DNA from: Candidatus Latescibacterota bacterium
GTDB lineage: Bacteria; Latescibacterota; UBA2968; UBA8231
Assembly (NCBI GenBank): GCA_022820485.1
Contig: JAJEFJ010000054.1
Coordinates: 62,001 to 126,000, forward strand
Length of the DNA: 64,000 bases
Direction: 5' to 3'
Part shown: positions 40,461 through 49,400 of the stretch, one piece after another
Layout of the letters: each line of letters begins with the position of its first letter
Numbering within the stretch: position 1 is the stretch's first letter
The notes under the pieces: model-generated
The model's database searches: none
Seen by the model: the letters and a program-made list of their open reading frames with translations, nothing else
What the model was told of the DNA's origin: nothing
Translations under genes and position numbers: made by a program

Positions 40461-41609
40461 TTACGACCTCCTTTGTGCAAAACGAGAAAGGCGCAGGAAT
40501 TCGATGGGATGCTGGGTATCGCCTTCCAGCGCCAGTTCAGCCAAAATTTCGCCCACTACCGGAGAGAATTTGAAGCCATGGCCGGAAAAACCTGCCCCGA
40601 ACACCACGGCTGGGCATTCGGGGTGGATGTCCAAGACGAAGTTCTTATCCGGCGTCAGCGAATACATGCAGACGGCGTATTTGCTCAGCTCTGGTTGCAG
40701 CGCCGGAAAGTATCGCGCGAGAAAATCGAGGACGCAGGGCTGATCGCCGTCGGTCAATGCGCGATTGAGCTGGAGCGGGTCAGCTACCGGGTCGTGCGAC
40801 ACATTGTGATCGGCCAACTTAAGGCCCCACGGCGCTTCCGCGGGAAAACCATAGAAGTACTGCTCACCGTCGGCGATGAAAAAGCAGGGGAACGCGCCGC
40901 GCGCGTACTGCTCCACGCCGCGCCCCTGGTACCACAACAGCACCTTGCGCACCACGCACGCCTCGACGCCTAGCCTACATAACTCCGGCACCGCCCAAGC
41001 CCCAGTCGCCAGCACCAACCGCGCAGCGAGCAAGCGCCGTCGCTCGGTTTCCACTACCACTCCTTCGCCCTCGCGCCGCCACGACAGCATAACCTCCCCA
41101 GTGTAGAGCTTTGCGCCGTGCTGCTGGGCCAATGCAACGTGCCGCCGGACGCAGTCCTCGACTCGGAGAAAACCGCCTAGCGGATCGTAAAAGCCACTCC
41201 ACTCCTCGGGAAAAGCCAAACCTAGGTAGCGTGCGGCAATGGCTGTCCCATCCAGCTCCTCATACGGCAAGTCGTGCGCCTGATAACAGGCCGCCTGCCC
41301 CTGCATCGCCTCCGAGTCGGGATCGCCCGCCACTAGCAGTCCGACGCGGGCAAAGAGTTCCTCCGCCCCTTCGGCCTCTAGCTCCTCCCACAACTCGTAG
41401 GCCCGGTGCAACAGAGGCACGTAGTCGGGATGCTCCATATAGGCTTTGCGAATGATGCGGGTATCCCCGTGTGAAGACCCCCGGTCGTGGGCTATGCCGA
41501 AGCGCTCTACAGCGCAGACGCGCACGCCGCGCCGCGCCAAGTGGTACAGCGCGGCACTGCCCATGCCGCCAGCCCCTGCGACGACGACATCGTATTGTTC
41601 TGCGACCAT
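40461..41609 (-). CDS. Sarcosine oxidase / N-methyl-amino-acid oxidase-like flavoprotein
   Basis: Monomeric FAD oxidase of the SolA/MSOX family, 382 residues. The N-terminal FAD motif is VVVAGAGGMGSAALYHLARRG, followed by the acidic end of strand 2 (VERFGIAHDRGSSHGDTRIIRKAY). Near the C-terminus, CMYSLTPDKNFVLDIHP carries the cysteine that binds FAD covalently in MSOX, and SGHGFKFSPVVGEIL is typical. Likely substrate is an N-methyl amino acid. The ATG at 41609 matches the family start; longer in-frame codons upstream have no match. Confidence 0.9.
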   Translation of the reverse strand: MVAEQYDVVVAGAGGMGSAALYHLARRGVRVCAVERFGIAHDRGSSHGDTRIIRKAYMEHPDYVPLLHRAYELWEELEAEGAEELFARVGLLVAGDPDSEAMQGQAACYQAHDLPYEELDGTAIAARYLGLAFPEEWSGFYDPLGGFLRVEDCVRRHVALAQQHGAKLYTGEVMLSWRREGEGVVVETERRRLLAARLVLATGAWAVPELCRLGVEACVVRKVLLWYQGRGVEQYARGAFPCFFIADGEQYFYGFPAEAPWGLKLADHNVSHDPVADPLQLNRALTDGDQPCVLDFLARYFPALQPELSKYAVCMYSLTPDKNFVLDIHPECPAVVFGAGFSGHGFKFSPVVGEILAELALEGDTQHPIEFLRLSRFAQRRS

Positions 41610-41697
41610 TGTTTGATTATACCTCCCATCGAATCCCTCAAGAGAAGAGTACCTTAATTCAAACTTCAAACTTCCCCCAGCGCCCGCAACCCACAAC

Positions 41698-41726
41698 TTG
41701 ACGCTGTTAGCCCCAACCGCGATACT
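41698..41726 (+). promoter_or_regulatory. Candidate rsmD promoter
   Basis: TTGACG (41698-41703), a 17-bp spacer and GATACT (41721-41726) precede the rsmD GTG by 36 nt. On the other strand a perfect TATAAT (41621-41616) lies 6 nt before the flavoprotein ATG, but no good -35 accompanies it. Confidence 0.5.
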
Positions 41727-41762
41727 TTTTTGTCTTAAACAACTCCAACTCAAGGCTTAGCC

Positions 41763-42332
41763 GTGCGCATTGTCACTGGCACCTATCGCGGTCGGCAGAT
41801 ACCCTCCGGGCGACGCCTGCGCCAGATCCGCCTCACCTCCACGCGCCTCAAAGAAGCCGTATTCTCCATGCTCGGCCCCGATTTGAAGGGCCGTACCTTC
41901 CTCGACCTGTGTGCTGGCTCGGGCCAAATGGGGCTTGAAGCGCTGAGCCGGGGCGCAAGCGTCGAGCTCAACGAGCCAGATCACCGGCGGCGGCAGCAGA
42001 TCCGCTCGCTGCTCTACCAATGGAAGGCTGGCGTCGAGGGCCTGCACTCGGTCAAAGCCCAACAACTCATCCCCCAATTGGCCGCGGCCGGCCGCCGCTT
42101 TGACATTGTGTACGCCGATCCCCCGTACCACGCCCGCTACTGCGGCGCTCCACTTCTACTAGGTCTAATCGAAGCCCTAGGGGAATCCCCGCTCTTTAAC
42201 GACGAGGGCCTGCTTTTCGTGCAGCACCAGATCGACCTAGACGTGCCCGAGCAGAGCGGCCACCTCGCGCTCACCCAGCAGCGAGCCTACGGCAACACCA
42301 CCCTCAGCATCTATCGCCACCTGATCCCATGA
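41763..42332 (+). CDS. rsmD: 16S rRNA (guanine(966)-N2)-methyltransferase
   Basis: Methylates G966 of 16S rRNA. The 189-residue protein has the RsmD N-terminus (MRIVTGTYRGRQI), RLTSTRLKEAVFSML, SAM motif FLDLCAGSGQMGLEALSRGA and the catalytic DPPY (IVYADPPYHA). The GTG start has AAGG 7 nt upstream. Its 3' end overlaps the next gene by 4 nt. Confidence 0.92.
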   Translation: MRIVTGTYRGRQIPSGRRLRQIRLTSTRLKEAVFSMLGPDLKGRTFLDLCAGSGQMGLEALSRGASVELNEPDHRRRQQIRSLLYQWKAGVEGLHSVKAQQLIPQLAAAGRRFDIVYADPPYHARYCGAPLLLGLIEALGESPLFNDEGLLFVQHQIDLDVPEQSGHLALTQQRAYGNTTLSIYRHLIP

Positions 42333-43477
42333 AAATCACCCACGTTGAAGCCATACCCGTGCGCATGCCGCGTCCACAGCCTTTCCAAAGCAGCCTCGGC
42401 ACGCACCAAGCCTCTGAAAACGCCGTCGTCTTAATCCACACCGACGCTGGCCTCACCGGCCTCGGCGAAGCCTCCAGCATCTGGGACCGCCGCGGACGCG
42501 GGGAAAGCGAGGCCATCAACGGGCTGCTCGCCGATGTGCTCTGCGGCCTAGACCCGCGCCGCATCCGCGACATCGCCGACCGCATGAATCAACTCCTGCA
42601 CCGCTCCTTCCCGGCCAAGGCCGGCATTGAAATGGCCCTCTACGACTTGGTTGGCAAAGCCTGCGACGTGCCCGTTTACCAACTGCTGGGCGGCCAAGTC
42701 CGCGACCGCGTGCTGCTGAGCCACTCGCTGTCCATGGGCGACCCCGAGGCCATCGCCGCCCAAGCCCAGAACCTAGTGGCGCAGGGGTACAAAACCCTCA
42801 AAGCCAAAATCGGGCGAGACCTGCGCGCCGACCTAGCCGTACTCGCAGCCGTGCGCGGCGCAGTCGGCAGCGAGATCGTCCTGCGCGTAGATGCCAACAT
42901 GGGCTGGTCCTCCGCCAAGGAAGCCGTGCGCTCCATTGAGGCAATCGCGGATTTTGACTTAGAACTGGTTGAGCAGCCCCTAGCAGCCGACGACTTAGAG
43001 GGATTGCGCTTTGTCCGCGAGCGCGTCTCGCTGCCCATCATGGCCGACGAGAGCGTTTGGACGCCGGCCGACGCCCTCAACTGCGTCCGTCACCAAGCCG
43101 TCGATGTCTTCAACGTGTACGTGTCGGAAGCCGGCGGCTTGGGTGCGGCCGCGCGCATTTTCGCCATTGCCGAAGCGGCGCGCCTGCCCTGCATCATCGG
43201 CAGTATGCCCGAGTTGGGGATCGGCACCGCGGCCCAAGCCCACCTCGCCTTTGCCATGCCCAACTTGGGCTACGCCAGCGACGTGAATGGCTGCGTCTAT
43301 CACAGCGGCGACGTCATCCGCGAAAAGCTGCCCATCGCCGACGGGTACATCCTCCCGCCAGCCGGCCCGGGCCTCGGCGTCACCCTCGACGAGGACGCAC
43401 TCGCAGAATACCGCTGCGACGGCTCGGCTGAGCGTTCGACTGAGCGCTCACGCCGAAGTCTCGCCGAAGCCCGCTGA
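42329..43477 (+). CDS. Muconate lactonizing enzyme-like (enolase superfamily), lysine-substituted
   Basis: A 382-residue MLE-type protein. KxK is K158/K160 (TLKAKIG); metal ligands are D188 (RVDANMGW), E215 (LVEQPL) and D240 (MADESV). The second catalytic lysine, normally at the end of strand 6, is Y264 (FNVYVSEAGG). The last about 20 residues (CDGSAERSTERSRRSLAEAR) are an odd Ser/Arg-rich tail encoded by the dispersed repeat. The ATG overlaps the rsmD stop by 4 nt, and the stop overlaps the hisA start. Substrate unknown. Confidence 0.85.
   Translation: MKITHVEAIPVRMPRPQPFQSSLGTHQASENAVVLIHTDAGLTGLGEASSIWDRRGRGESEAINGLLADVLCGLDPRRIRDIADRMNQLLHRSFPAKAGIEMALYDLVGKACDVPVYQLLGGQVRDRVLLSHSLSMGDPEAIAAQAQNLVAQGYKTLKAKIGRDLRADLAVLAAVRGAVGSEIVLRVDANMGWSSAKEAVRSIEAIADFDLELVEQPLAADDLEGLRFVRERVSLPIMADESVWTPADALNCVRHQAVDVFNVYVSEAGGLGAAARIFAIAEAARLPCIIGSMPELGIGTAAQAHLAFAMPNLGYASDVNGCVYHSGDVIREKLPIADGYILPPAGPGLGVTLDEDALAEYRCDGSAERSTERSRRSLAEAR
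43423..43469. repeat. Dispersed GC-rich repeat, copy B, at the 3' end of the MLE-like gene
   Basis: Second copy of the element at 36191-36234. It shares the 19-nt block (43451-43469) and TCGACTGAGC, and contains a 10-bp palindrome TGAGCGCTCA (43441-43450). It encodes the unusual Ser/Arg-rich tail of the MLE-like protein. It lies in the opposite orientation relative to its host gene compared with copy A. Confidence 0.65.
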
Positions 43478-44262
43478 TGCGCTTCCGACCCTGTATCGAC
43501 CTGCACGAGGGGCAAGTCAAGCAGATCGTCGGCACCAGCCTACGCGACGGTAGCGCCCCCCAGACCCACTTCATCGCCCCTCATCCACCTGCGTACTTTG
43601 CGGAGCTTTATCGCCGCGACCAACTCTTCAGCGGCCACGTCATCATGCTCGGCCCGGGCAACGAGGACGCAGCCGCGCAGGCGTTGGCCGCCTTCCCCGA
43701 GGGTTTGCAGGTCGGCGGCGGCATCCGCCCCGACAACGCGGAGACGTGGCTCAGTCGTGGGGCCGCGCAGGTAATCGTCACTTCCTACGTCTTCAGCGAC
43801 GGCCAACTCCACCACAACCGACTGGCGCAAATGGTAGCTGCGGTGGGACGCGACCAACTGGTCTTAGACCTCAGTTGCAGCAACCGCGACGGGCTCTACG
43901 TGGTGATGACCGACCGCTGGCAAAAGGCCACGGATTTTGCTATCAGTGTGGACAACTTGGCGCTCCTCGCCGAATCTTGCAGCGAATTCCTCATTCACGC
44001 CACTGGGGTCGAGGGCAAGCAGCAAGGGATCGATGCCGAACTCGTCGCACTCTTGGGCGAGATCGCGCCCATCCCGACGACGTACGCCGGCGGCGTGAGC
44101 AGCACCGAGGACATCGCGGTCCTCCGCAAGCTCGGCCAAGGGAAACTGGATTTTACGGTGGGAGCGGCGCTGGATATTTTCGGGGGCACGGGGCTATGCT
44201 ACGAGGATATGTTGGAGTACCGAGGGGAGGACGAGGCCGAGGACAACCGGCCCGATTTGTAG
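43477..44262 (+). CDS. hisA: HisA, eukaryote-type (ProFAR isomerase)
   Basis: Phosphoribosylformimino-AICAR ribotide isomerase of histidine synthesis. The N-terminus FRPCIDLHEGQVKQIVG is characteristic of the eukaryotic HIS6/HISN3 subfamily. Catalytic aspartates are visible at D8 (IDLHEG) and D131 (LVLDLSC); GGGIRPDNAETWLSRGA and TYAGGVSSTEDI complete the barrel's phosphate sites. The 261-residue length matches that subfamily. The start overlaps the MLE stop (TGATG). No other his gene is nearby. Confidence 0.9.
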   Translation: MRFRPCIDLHEGQVKQIVGTSLRDGSAPQTHFIAPHPPAYFAELYRRDQLFSGHVIMLGPGNEDAAAQALAAFPEGLQVGGGIRPDNAETWLSRGAAQVIVTSYVFSDGQLHHNRLAQMVAAVGRDQLVLDLSCSNRDGLYVVMTDRWQKATDFAISVDNLALLAESCSEFLIHATGVEGKQQGIDAELVALLGEIAPIPTTYAGGVSSTEDIAVLRKLGQGKLDFTVGAALDIFGGTGLCYEDMLEYRGEDEAEDNRPDL

Positions 44263-44283
44263 AGCTTGACGGCGACGTCCGTG

Positions 44284-44325
44284 CGTCTCTACTCCACCAG
44301 TGCATTCATATACGCCGACACGGAT
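44284..44325 (-). pseudogene. Possible remnant of a methylase 3' end
   Basis: On the minus strand this segment reads SAYMNALVE followed by a stop. The restriction-methylase gene ends TLAYMNALAAG... at 46560-46497. The two stretches share a GGCGTATATGAATGC block, with 21 of 24 nt matching overall. No start or upstream homology is present, so this is at most a fragment. Confidence 0.3.
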
Positions 44326-44609
44326 CAATCAGGGATCAACTCAATGTTGAGCCGACATCCTACAGCCTCAGCGTATCTTCGCAGTGTTTCAACTTTGGGA
44401 GAGTGCTCGCTGCTGGCAGACTCTAAGCGGGTAATCGCCGTCGCCTTCGTGCCCATCTTCTCGGCTACTTGCTCTTGAGTCAGGCCAGCGCGTTTTCGCG
44501 CTTTGAGCATCTTGCGCAGCAATTCAAATTCGGGTGCTGCTTCAGCATACTTTTCTTTGTATCCGGGCTGCGACCGCATTTTTGCGATCAATTTTTTGTG
44601 CGTCATCAT
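44325..44609 (-). CDS. HTH (XRE) antitoxin-like regulator
   Basis: A 94-residue DNA-binding protein with an N-terminal helical segment (THKKLIAKMRSQPGYKEKY) and a Cro/C1-type HTH (GLTQEQVAEKMGTKATAITRLES, about 51-73), close to HigA-type antitoxins. No RelE/HigB toxin is adjacent, so it may be an orphan or may regulate the ATPase/TOPRIM genes just upstream. The first ATG at 44609 has GAGGA 5 nt upstream. It lies 23 nt after the TOPRIM-like gene. Confidence 0.75.
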   Translation of the reverse strand: MMTHKKLIAKMRSQPGYKEKYAEAAPEFELLRKMLKARKRAGLTQEQVAEKMGTKATAITRLESASSEHSPKVETLRRYAEAVGCRLNIELIPD

Positions 44610-44632
44610 CTTTTTCCTCAGCCGCCAGCGTT

Positions 44633-45247
44633 TCACTCGAACAGTTGCCGTAGCCATTCAACAAATGCTGTGCTGAGTATTCCATCTACGTGCAAATCTC
44701 GTGCGCCGATGGCAGCACCCATTTTTCTAGGCTCCTCTCTCGTCGCTAACCAAGCGTGGACCTTAGCTCGTGGTATCTTTTTCTTTATAAACTTTCGGTT
44801 GTCCTCTGGAATGCCGTCAATATAATCCTTGGCCAGCGGCCATACTGGATCGTCGTCGGGGATCATCTCTGAGACAAAGTTTTCAAGCTCGCCGGGCAAC
44901 TCGTTATTGGGCATTAACCAGATGCCGACGCGAGGGGTACGGGTAGTGCCTTCTATGAGCGTCCCGGTTAGTTTGGGGGTACGAGGCACCTCAATATTCT
45001 CTTCTTGAAGCCTATCGGCCACAGATCTCCAGCGGGCGTCCAAATCGTCGTTTGCGTCCACGACGATGCCGACGGCTTTGCGACCAGGAGCCAGAATCTC
45101 CGAGCCAATATCTTCGAGAAGCACTTCTATTCCTTCCTTATCCAGAATACAGAATTTTGGCACCTCTTTATGAAAATTACAGAGATGCCGGACGACATGC
45201 TTATCATTTGGTCCTTCAACGAGGAGGACACAGTCATTATTATCCAT
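44633..45247 (-). CDS. TOPRIM-like protein (DUF3226-type)
   Basis: A 204-residue protein starting MDNNDCVLLVEGPNDKHVV, where E11 fits the TOPRIM glutamate, followed by GIVVDANDDLDARW (D64 and D67/D68) as the acidic motif. The DUF3226 family has this layout. It lies 33 nt downstream of an SMC/OLD-like ATPase gene, and such ATPase plus TOPRIM pairs are typical of anti-phage nucleases (OLD, PARIS and Gabija types). The gene is visibly more AT-rich than its neighbours. Confidence 0.75.
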   Translation of the reverse strand: MDNNDCVLLVEGPNDKHVVRHLCNFHKEVPKFCILDKEGIEVLLEDIGSEILAPGRKAVGIVVDANDDLDARWRSVADRLQEENIEVPRTPKLTGTLIEGTTRTPRVGIWLMPNNELPGELENFVSEMIPDDDPVWPLAKDYIDGIPEDNRKFIKKKIPRAKVHAWLATREEPRKMGAAIGARDLHVDGILSTAFVEWLRQLFE

Positions 45248-45280
45248 CCACCTACCTTATCCCAATACGTTTTTGAGAAA

Positions 45281-46414
45281 TCACCTCACTTCAATGTGTT
45301 GCTTGGCAGCGACTTTGAGATTGCGCTCTGAATACTCGACCGCCCACATCTCCTCATCTTTCCGTTCGATGCGCACAAGCACCCCTTCGGCTTCCTCGCA
45401 CTCGACTGCTGCTTGTGCGAAGCCGCGTACGCAGTCAAAGCTATGCGTCGTTGCAATGACTTGGACGTTGTTTGCATGGGCGGTCTTAAAGACCATGCGC
45501 CAGAAATCGGGCTGGACGGAATGGTGAATGCCGTTTTCGGCTTCGTCGATGAGCAAGAAGCTGTCGCGGCTATTGATGAGTACTAAAGCAACACCGAACA
45601 GACGCAGTGCCCCATCGCCCAGACTTTTCAAAGGGATCGGAAAAGTTTGACCTTGGATCTTGGCTACAACTCGTCCCCTGTTATGTTTATCGCCGATTAC
45701 TGCAATGCGCTTCACTTGGTCGCCGAGAATGGGCCGTAGAGCATTTATTACTCTGTCCTCATCGTCAGTAAGCGCGATAGTGTCCCAAAGCTCCACGATT
45801 GTGTCGTTACTCAGTAACTCTGGCCCCATAGACTGACATGCTATTGGGGTAGATCGTTCGTTGGATGAAAAACCTCCCATAGACTGATATACACGACGGC
45901 TCTTAGCTATTTTAGTACTCAAGGCATAGGGAGAGAAAAACCAAGAGTTTGCCAGATCTTGGCCTTGAAACATAACTCTGAAAGTTCGCACTGAAGGATT
46001 CAAAAAAGAAAAGGGAATTTGCTGCGTAGAGTGAGAATCTTCCTGTGGGATGCCTGTTTCAATTACGAACTGATCTGAACCGTCTCTCGGACCTATCGAG
46101 AGGAAGGCTCCCTGAGAAGCGTCCCGTCCGTGGAATATGCCTTCCAAATAAGGACCGACTTGCTCTTGGCCGGTTCCGTCGGTAAGTGCAGCTACTTCTT
46201 CATGGCTTTCCAAGACGCTGGCCAGAGCGCGATAATAACCCCGCGCCGCATAGACTCGGACGGCGTCTAAAACAGTCGTCTTGCCGACGCTGTTCTTGCC
46301 CGCCAACAGCGTCACGCGGCCCAATCGCTCAATGGAAAGCTCCTTGATTCCCCGGAACCCTTTTATCGACAGGCTTGGAAGATGCAGGCGGTCGTCGAGT
46401 CGTTTTTGGGACAT
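45281..46414 (-). CDS. OLD/SMC-like ATPase (AAA_15/AAA_21 type)
   Basis: A 377-residue ABC-type ATPase. It has Walker A GKNSVGKT (39-46), a signature-like LKSLGDGALRLFG, Walker B LLIDEAENGIH (about 287-297) and H-loop histidine H324 (IATTHSFD). There is no TOPRIM domain in this chain; the neighbouring gene supplies one. I infer a two-protein nuclease/defence complex. It is lower in GC than the flanking operons and lies 82 nt after the methylase. Confidence 0.85.
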   Translation of the reverse strand: MSQKRLDDRLHLPSLSIKGFRGIKELSIERLGRVTLLAGKNSVGKTTVLDAVRVYAARGYYRALASVLESHEEVAALTDGTGQEQVGPYLEGIFHGRDASQGAFLSIGPRDGSDQFVIETGIPQEDSHSTQQIPFSFLNPSVRTFRVMFQGQDLANSWFFSPYALSTKIAKSRRVYQSMGGFSSNERSTPIACQSMGPELLSNDTIVELWDTIALTDDEDRVINALRPILGDQVKRIAVIGDKHNRGRVVAKIQGQTFPIPLKSLGDGALRLFGVALVLINSRDSFLLIDEAENGIHHSVQPDFWRMVFKTAHANNVQVIATTHSFDCVRGFAQAAVECEEAEGVLVRIERKDEEMWAVEYSERNLKVAAKQHIEVR

Positions 46415-46496
46415 AGCGTTAGCACCTTCTTTCGAGGGCGAAAGTCTTTAACTGACGAAATGTACCGCTGAATCTTGAACTAAGTCAATGAATCAT

Positions 46497-49400
46497 CTAC
46501 ACCGTCACCCTCGTCTCCGTATCTCCCGCCGCCAGCGCATTCATATACGCCAGCGTCATATCGCGGGTGCGGTATGTTCCGAAGGCGGCTTCGTCTTCGC
46601 GGCGGACGATGGGGAAGGTGTCGAGGATGTATTCGGCGTCGTCCCGCGACAGGCCGTAGAGGTGGAAGTAGAGCGCGTCGAGGCGGGCGCGGAGGTGGCG
46701 GCGTTCCTCTTCGTCCCAGATGAAGGGGTCGCCGTCGTAGCCGAGGTCGCGAGCGAAGGGGGCCATGTCGTGGGCGGTGTACGTGAGGCGGAGGACGTGG
46801 TCGCGGACGAGGGCACGGGCGGTCGTCTCGCCGAAGGAGCGGTCGTAGTCGGCGGGGGCGATGACGGGGAGTTGTTCAAGCATATACAGCTTTATGTGAG
46901 TTGCTTGTACTTTTTGACGAGCGATGTAGTCCAAACAAAAGCTGTTCAGATTGGCAAGAATACACGCCACGTCGGAAGCGTTAAATCGGTCGTTGAGTGG
47001 CAAGAGGACAGGCAATGTATCGATACACCCTACCTGTGGAACGACAGTGGCAATCATCGTGCGAACATTGGTTGACGCAGTAATTTCTTTGAAAGCCAAG
47101 AAGTAGTGCAAACTCTGAGTATGGGCATTTACCCGCTGGTTAATCCAATGTAGAGGACGAGGTGAGAAATTCGGGTCACGGTGTTCGTCATCAAGGGTTC
47201 TGTCCGGCTGCCCTGGTCGGAACAGATTCCCTGTCTGGTTGGTAATGCCGGCAGCGCGATGATCGAACGCCTGCACCATCTTACCCTCATACATCGGCAG
47301 GTAGATATCCTCGCCTTTCTTCCAGCGATTGCCCTCGACGGGATAGCATCCCTCGGCTTCAAGTTGCGCCACGGTTCGGAAGTGGTCCGAATCTTTCTTC
47401 GAGTGAAACAGTCCCTGTCGATACCGAACTGGCCACACCTTGCGCTCTTTACTCCCAGATCGATCCACCAGCACCGGATGCTGCTCGTAGATGCGTCGCG
47501 TAATCTCCGCGTCTTTCCGACTGCGAAACACGGGCGCGGTGCCAGTATTCGGATTCACGCGGGCGAAGTCTTTCGGTGTCAATGGGAAGCAGCGGTCCTC
47601 ATCATGAACCGTTTTTGTATCATGCAGGAAAAAGGCGCATTCGGCTTGGTCGAATCGTCGTTCCTCACCGCCCAAGATGAGAGCGCAGAATTTGAAAGAA
47701 GCGTGAACGTCCTTGAAGAAAATTTTCTTGTTCTCAAAATCAAACAAGCCTCCCACCCGTCCGCTGGTCGAAACGGATTGGAAGAACCGGGCCGCTGTCT
47801 TATCGGCGTAAATGCCCGACGGCGTCAACAGTCCGACAAAACCATCCGGCTTAATCAGGCTCATAGATCGCTCGACGAACAACGAATACAAATTGATATC
47901 GCCGCCGCTGAGCAACGGATAATCGCCACCCGAGCGCACCACTTGACTCAGGCTCTCGGCCTGCGCCTTAGCCGCGTCAAACTCGGCCGCAAGAGACGCT
48001 CCCTGATCGCGCAACTGCTGAATGCCTTTTCGCCGCGCCGCTGCCGTCGGTGCCAGAGCGAGTTCTCGGTCGCGAGTTGCAAACCACTCGACCTCTTGCA
48101 GCTTGATTCGGTCCCACGGCGGGTTGCCAATAACCGCGTCAAATCCACCTTGCGGACGGCTTTCTTGCCACCGATGCCACACCCCCGGAAAGGCCACCTC
48201 CCAATGCAAGAAGTCCTCGTGATTGGCAATGGACGTGGCCTTGTGCCATAGCTCGGAAAAATCGGAAATGTTCTCCGCTGGCCCTTGTGCCAAAAGTTCG
48301 TAAGCATTCGCCGTATGCTGACCGAGCGTCCTAACCAGCGGCTCTTCAAATTCAGCGCGTTCGTCCCTCTTCATGCCCGCCGTCAGCCAACGCCAGCCAC
48401 ACAAAAAGTCGAGCAAGCCGCGTAGATCGGCGGTCGTCTCCTCCACCCCGTCGAACAACTCCGCCGACTCCTTCACCTCCGCCACGTCCGCGTCGGACAT
48501 CTCCTCAATACGCTGCATCCCGTCGGTAGCTGTCTCTGCCCCGGCAATGGCGCTACTGGCAAACATCCCGCCGAGCCGGTGTAATTCATCGGTAGCATCC
48601 CGCACCCGCAGGCCAACCAGCGAGTCGCCGCAACGCAAATGGTGATCGAGAAAGGACAGCGGCGCGCCCACCGTAAAACTGTGCAGCCACAGCGACACCT
48701 TAGCCAACTCGACCGTCAGCCGATTCTTGTCCACCCCGTAAATGCAGCGCTTGAGTACCATACGGCGGATAATGGCTTGGTCGGTAAGCTGCGCCTCGTC
48801 CAAGACCCATTTCGATTCGTTGGCCCGTTTGCGAATGTCATCCCGAATCGCCGCCACGCGCCCCACCAGCGGCGACGCGTACTCACCGTCCAGCCACTCC
48901 GGAACCGAGGGGACGCGCTCGATTAACTCGGCGATATAGTCCGACAGAAAATCCACGGCGGTGACGAGGAAGTGCCCACTGCCCATCGCCGGATCCAAAA
49001 CTTTGAGGTCTAGTACGGCCTCTGCCGGATCGAGTTGCTCAAGCTCCTCCCGCCGTTCTTGCTTGGATCGACGGTCGCTTTTGAGCGCGTCAGCCTTGTC
49101 CACAAAGGCTTGTAGCCGCTCTTCGGCCAGCGGCTTCAAGGTCCGCTCGACAATCAAATCGACGAGTTCCTGAGAGGTATAAAAACTGCCGCTGTCCTTG
49201 CGGGCATACGGATTGGGACGAATGGAAATGTTGCCGTCGTCATCGCGCACCGGCTCGCGCTCCAGCAGCCGCTCGTAGATTGAGCCAAGCTGCTGCACCG
49301 ACATGTCGCGGTAGTTGACAAAGCGGCGCATGCCCTGCGAATCCTCGGCGTGGCTCAGGTCGTAGATGATGGGCGCAATTTCTTCATCGGCCAGCCGGAC

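Noticed and set aside
44633-46414. Calling the ATPase/TOPRIM pair PARIS or Gabija outright
   Set aside because: The TOPRIM partner looks DUF3226-like rather than the PARIS DUF4435 type, and it is not fused as in GajA; only the general type can be supported.
47181-48251. Long plus-strand open frame of 356 codons antisense to the methylase
   Set aside because: It lies entirely on the opposite strand of a well-supported gene and has no recognisable domain or ribosome-binding site; a shadow of GC-rich coding sequence.
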